This document shows positions 6,415 through 7,249 of a stretch of DNA of 7,249 bases, piece after piece. The translations under genes and the position numbers were made by a program. Every line of letters begins with the position of its first letter. Position 1 is the first letter of the stretch. The notes beneath the pieces are model-generated. The model searched no databases. It was not told the DNA's origin and saw only the letters and a program-made list of their open reading frames with translations. The DNA is from Woeseiaceae bacterium. GTDB lineage: Bacteria > Pseudomonadota > Gammaproteobacteria > Steroidobacterales > Woeseiaceae. Location of the stretch: contig JALHUQ010000433.1 in assembly GCA_022866645.1 (NCBI GenBank), forward strand, positions 1-7,249, in the 5' to 3' direction.

Positions 6415-6455
6415 GATTGTGTATTATCGCCTATCAAGGATTGTGTATTATAGCC
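6415..6455. repeat. Tandem direct repeat GATTGTGTATTAT, 24-base period
   Basis: GATTGTGTATTAT occurs at 6415-6427 and again at 6439-6451, each followed by one variable base and GCC, so 16 of 17 positions match across the two units. The period is 24 bases. Read on the minus strand each unit contains a -10-like element (TATAAT in one copy, GATAAT in the other). It may be a duplicated promoter core or a pair of binding sites for a regulator of the divergent ibaG-murA and yrbG units. Confidence 0.7.
6423..6452 (-). promoter_or_regulatory. Candidate tandem -10 elements for ibaG-murA
   Basis: On the minus strand TATAAT (6452-6447) is a perfect -10 and GATAAT (6428-6423) matches 5 of 6, placed 24 bases apart by the direct repeat. 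Transcription would begin near 6440 or 6416, about 90-115 bases before the ibaG ATG. No convincing -35 hexamer lies 15-19 bases upstream of either. The promoter may therefore be weak or activator-dependent. I found no clear promoter for the plus-strand gene in the remainder of this 199-base gap. Confidence 0.4.
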
Positions 6456-6524
6456 GGCCCGCGGTACTCAGCTGGTTGAAAAAAACTGTGCCCACACATT
6501 GAAGATCGGTTAATACCATAACTC

Positions 6525-7249
6525 ATGCTAGGTGATATTGAATTTTGGGACATCGGGCTGATCGTAGCCGGCCTGGTGGTCCTGATCTGGGGCGCGGACC
6601 GCTTTGTGCACGGCGCAGCGTCGTCTGCTCGCAACTTCGGCGTGCCGCCACTCATGATCGGCCTTACCATCGTTGCGTTCGCCACCTCCGCACCCGAACT
6701 TCTCATCTCGATAGTCGCGGCGTTTCGCGGCGAACCGGGTCTAGCCATCGGCAACGCCGTAGGCTCAAATATTGTCAACATCGGCCTGGTGCTCGGCGTT
6801 ACGGCGTTGATACGACCCATACCTCTTGAATCGGCGACGCTGCGGCGGGAGATGCCGGCCCTCCTGGCGGTGTCGCTGTTGACAGTTTCACTGTTCCTCG
6901 ACACTCGGCTCAGTCGAGCGGATGGTATTGTCATGCTGGCCGGCCTGGTCATCGTGATGTTTTGGCTGGTCCGACTGGGGACGCGTTCGTCCGCCAATGA
7001 TCCGATCAAGATGGACTACGAGGCGGAGATTCCTGATAACGTCAGCACGAAGGCCGCCATATTCTGGATGGTGATCGGACTCGGTGCTTTGCTAATCGGT
7101 GCGGAATTGCTGGTCGATGGCTCTATCGGAATCGCCGAGACGCTGGGGGTTAGTGAGGTTGTTATTGGCATTACTGTTGTTGCTGTCGGAACCAGTTTGC
7201 CGGAGCTCGCTGTGACGCTGGTTAGCGCGCTCAGGGGCGAATATGGCCT
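6525..7249 (+). CDS. yrbG: Calcium/sodium antiporter of the CaCA family, YrbG-like (3' end beyond window)
   Basis: Inner-membrane cation exchanger of the K+-dependent Na+/Ca2+ exchanger-like YrbG group. The first 241 codons are visible with no stop. The family's two inverted repeats can be seen: the first alpha-repeat at about 46-91 (GLTIVAFATSAPELLIS, then AIGNAVGSNIVNIG), with E58 in SAPE and N82 in GSN; and the start of the second at about 214-241 (GITVVAVGTSLPELAVTL), with E227. Hydrophobic helices flank them, and the hydrophilic loop between halves lies around 151-174. The GNAVGSN part of the second repeat would lie outside the window. The ATG at 6525-6527 has no obvious Shine-Dalgarno sequence. 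It is divergent from ibaG-murA. In E. coli the next genes would be kdsD, kdsC and lptCAB. The ion is inferred from the family. Confidence 0.92.
   Translation, partial: MLGDIEFWDIGLIVAGLVVLIWGADRFVHGAASSARNFGVPPLMIGLTIVAFATSAPELLISIVAAFRGEPGLAIGNAVGSNIVNIGLVLGVTALIRPIPLESATLRREMPALLAVSLLTVSLFLDTRLSRADGIVMLAGLVIVMFWLVRLGTRSSANDPIKMDYEAEIPDNVSTKAAIFWMVIGLGALLIGAELLVDGSIGIAETLGVSEVVIGITVVAVGTSLPELAVTLVSALRGEYG

Noticed and set aside
6434..7009. 191-codon minus-strand open frame opposite yrbG
   Set aside because: The plus-strand frame shows clear exchanger motifs throughout; the antisense product is Ser/Arg/Pro/Thr-rich, low in meaning, and spans the intergenic region.

Overview
The window looks like a chromosomal stretch from a free-living, respiring gammaproteobacterium. 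It holds a cytochrome bc1 operon followed directly by the stringent-starvation genes sspA-sspB, a single-PDZ DegS/AlgW-type protease, murA with the BolA-family gene ibaG, and a YrbG-type cation exchanger. These neighbourhoods are typical of Gammaproteobacteria (petABC-sspAB, ibaG-murA, yrbG). The cytochrome b carries a PVWY Qo motif instead of PEWY, which also fits beta/gamma-proteobacteria. I cannot name a genus. There is no sign of a mobile element, CRISPR array, tRNA, rRNA or foreign island. I did not find a new multi-gene system; the window is mostly core metabolism and envelope genes.

Layout. Positions 1-3530 are one minus-strand operon: petA (Rieske protein), petB (cytochrome b), petC (cytochrome c1), sspA, and the 5' part of sspB, which runs off the left edge. 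The junctions petA/petB and petC/sspA are one-base TAATG overlaps and petB/petC overlap by 8 bases, so the four genes are probably translationally coupled. Positions 3531-3741 are a divergent control region with facing, overlapping -10 elements and two inverted repeats. Positions 3742-4811 (plus) hold a degS/algW-like gene broken by a one-base frameshift in a T run at 4289-4291. It ends 4 bases from the stop codon of murA, which converges on it. Positions 4816-6325 (minus) are ibaG-murA, 4 bases apart. Positions 6326-6524 are a second divergent control region with a tandem repeat around consensus-like -10 elements. From 6525 a yrbG-type exchanger gene runs off the right edge.

How the genes fit together. 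petABC encodes the quinol:cytochrome c oxidoreductase. SspA is an RNA-polymerase-associated stress protein and SspB a ClpXP adaptor. In E. coli, DegS makes the first cut in the anti-sigma factor RseA, and SspB later delivers the released RseA fragment to ClpXP. Finding degS divergent from the operon that ends in sspB therefore places both ends of the sigma-E pathway side by side. The ibaG-murA / yrbG arrangement matches the E. coli locus with the mlaFEDCB genes missing from between ibaG and yrbG. The most notable points are the frameshifted protease, the degS-sspB proximity, the missing mla block and the two compact divergent promoter regions.
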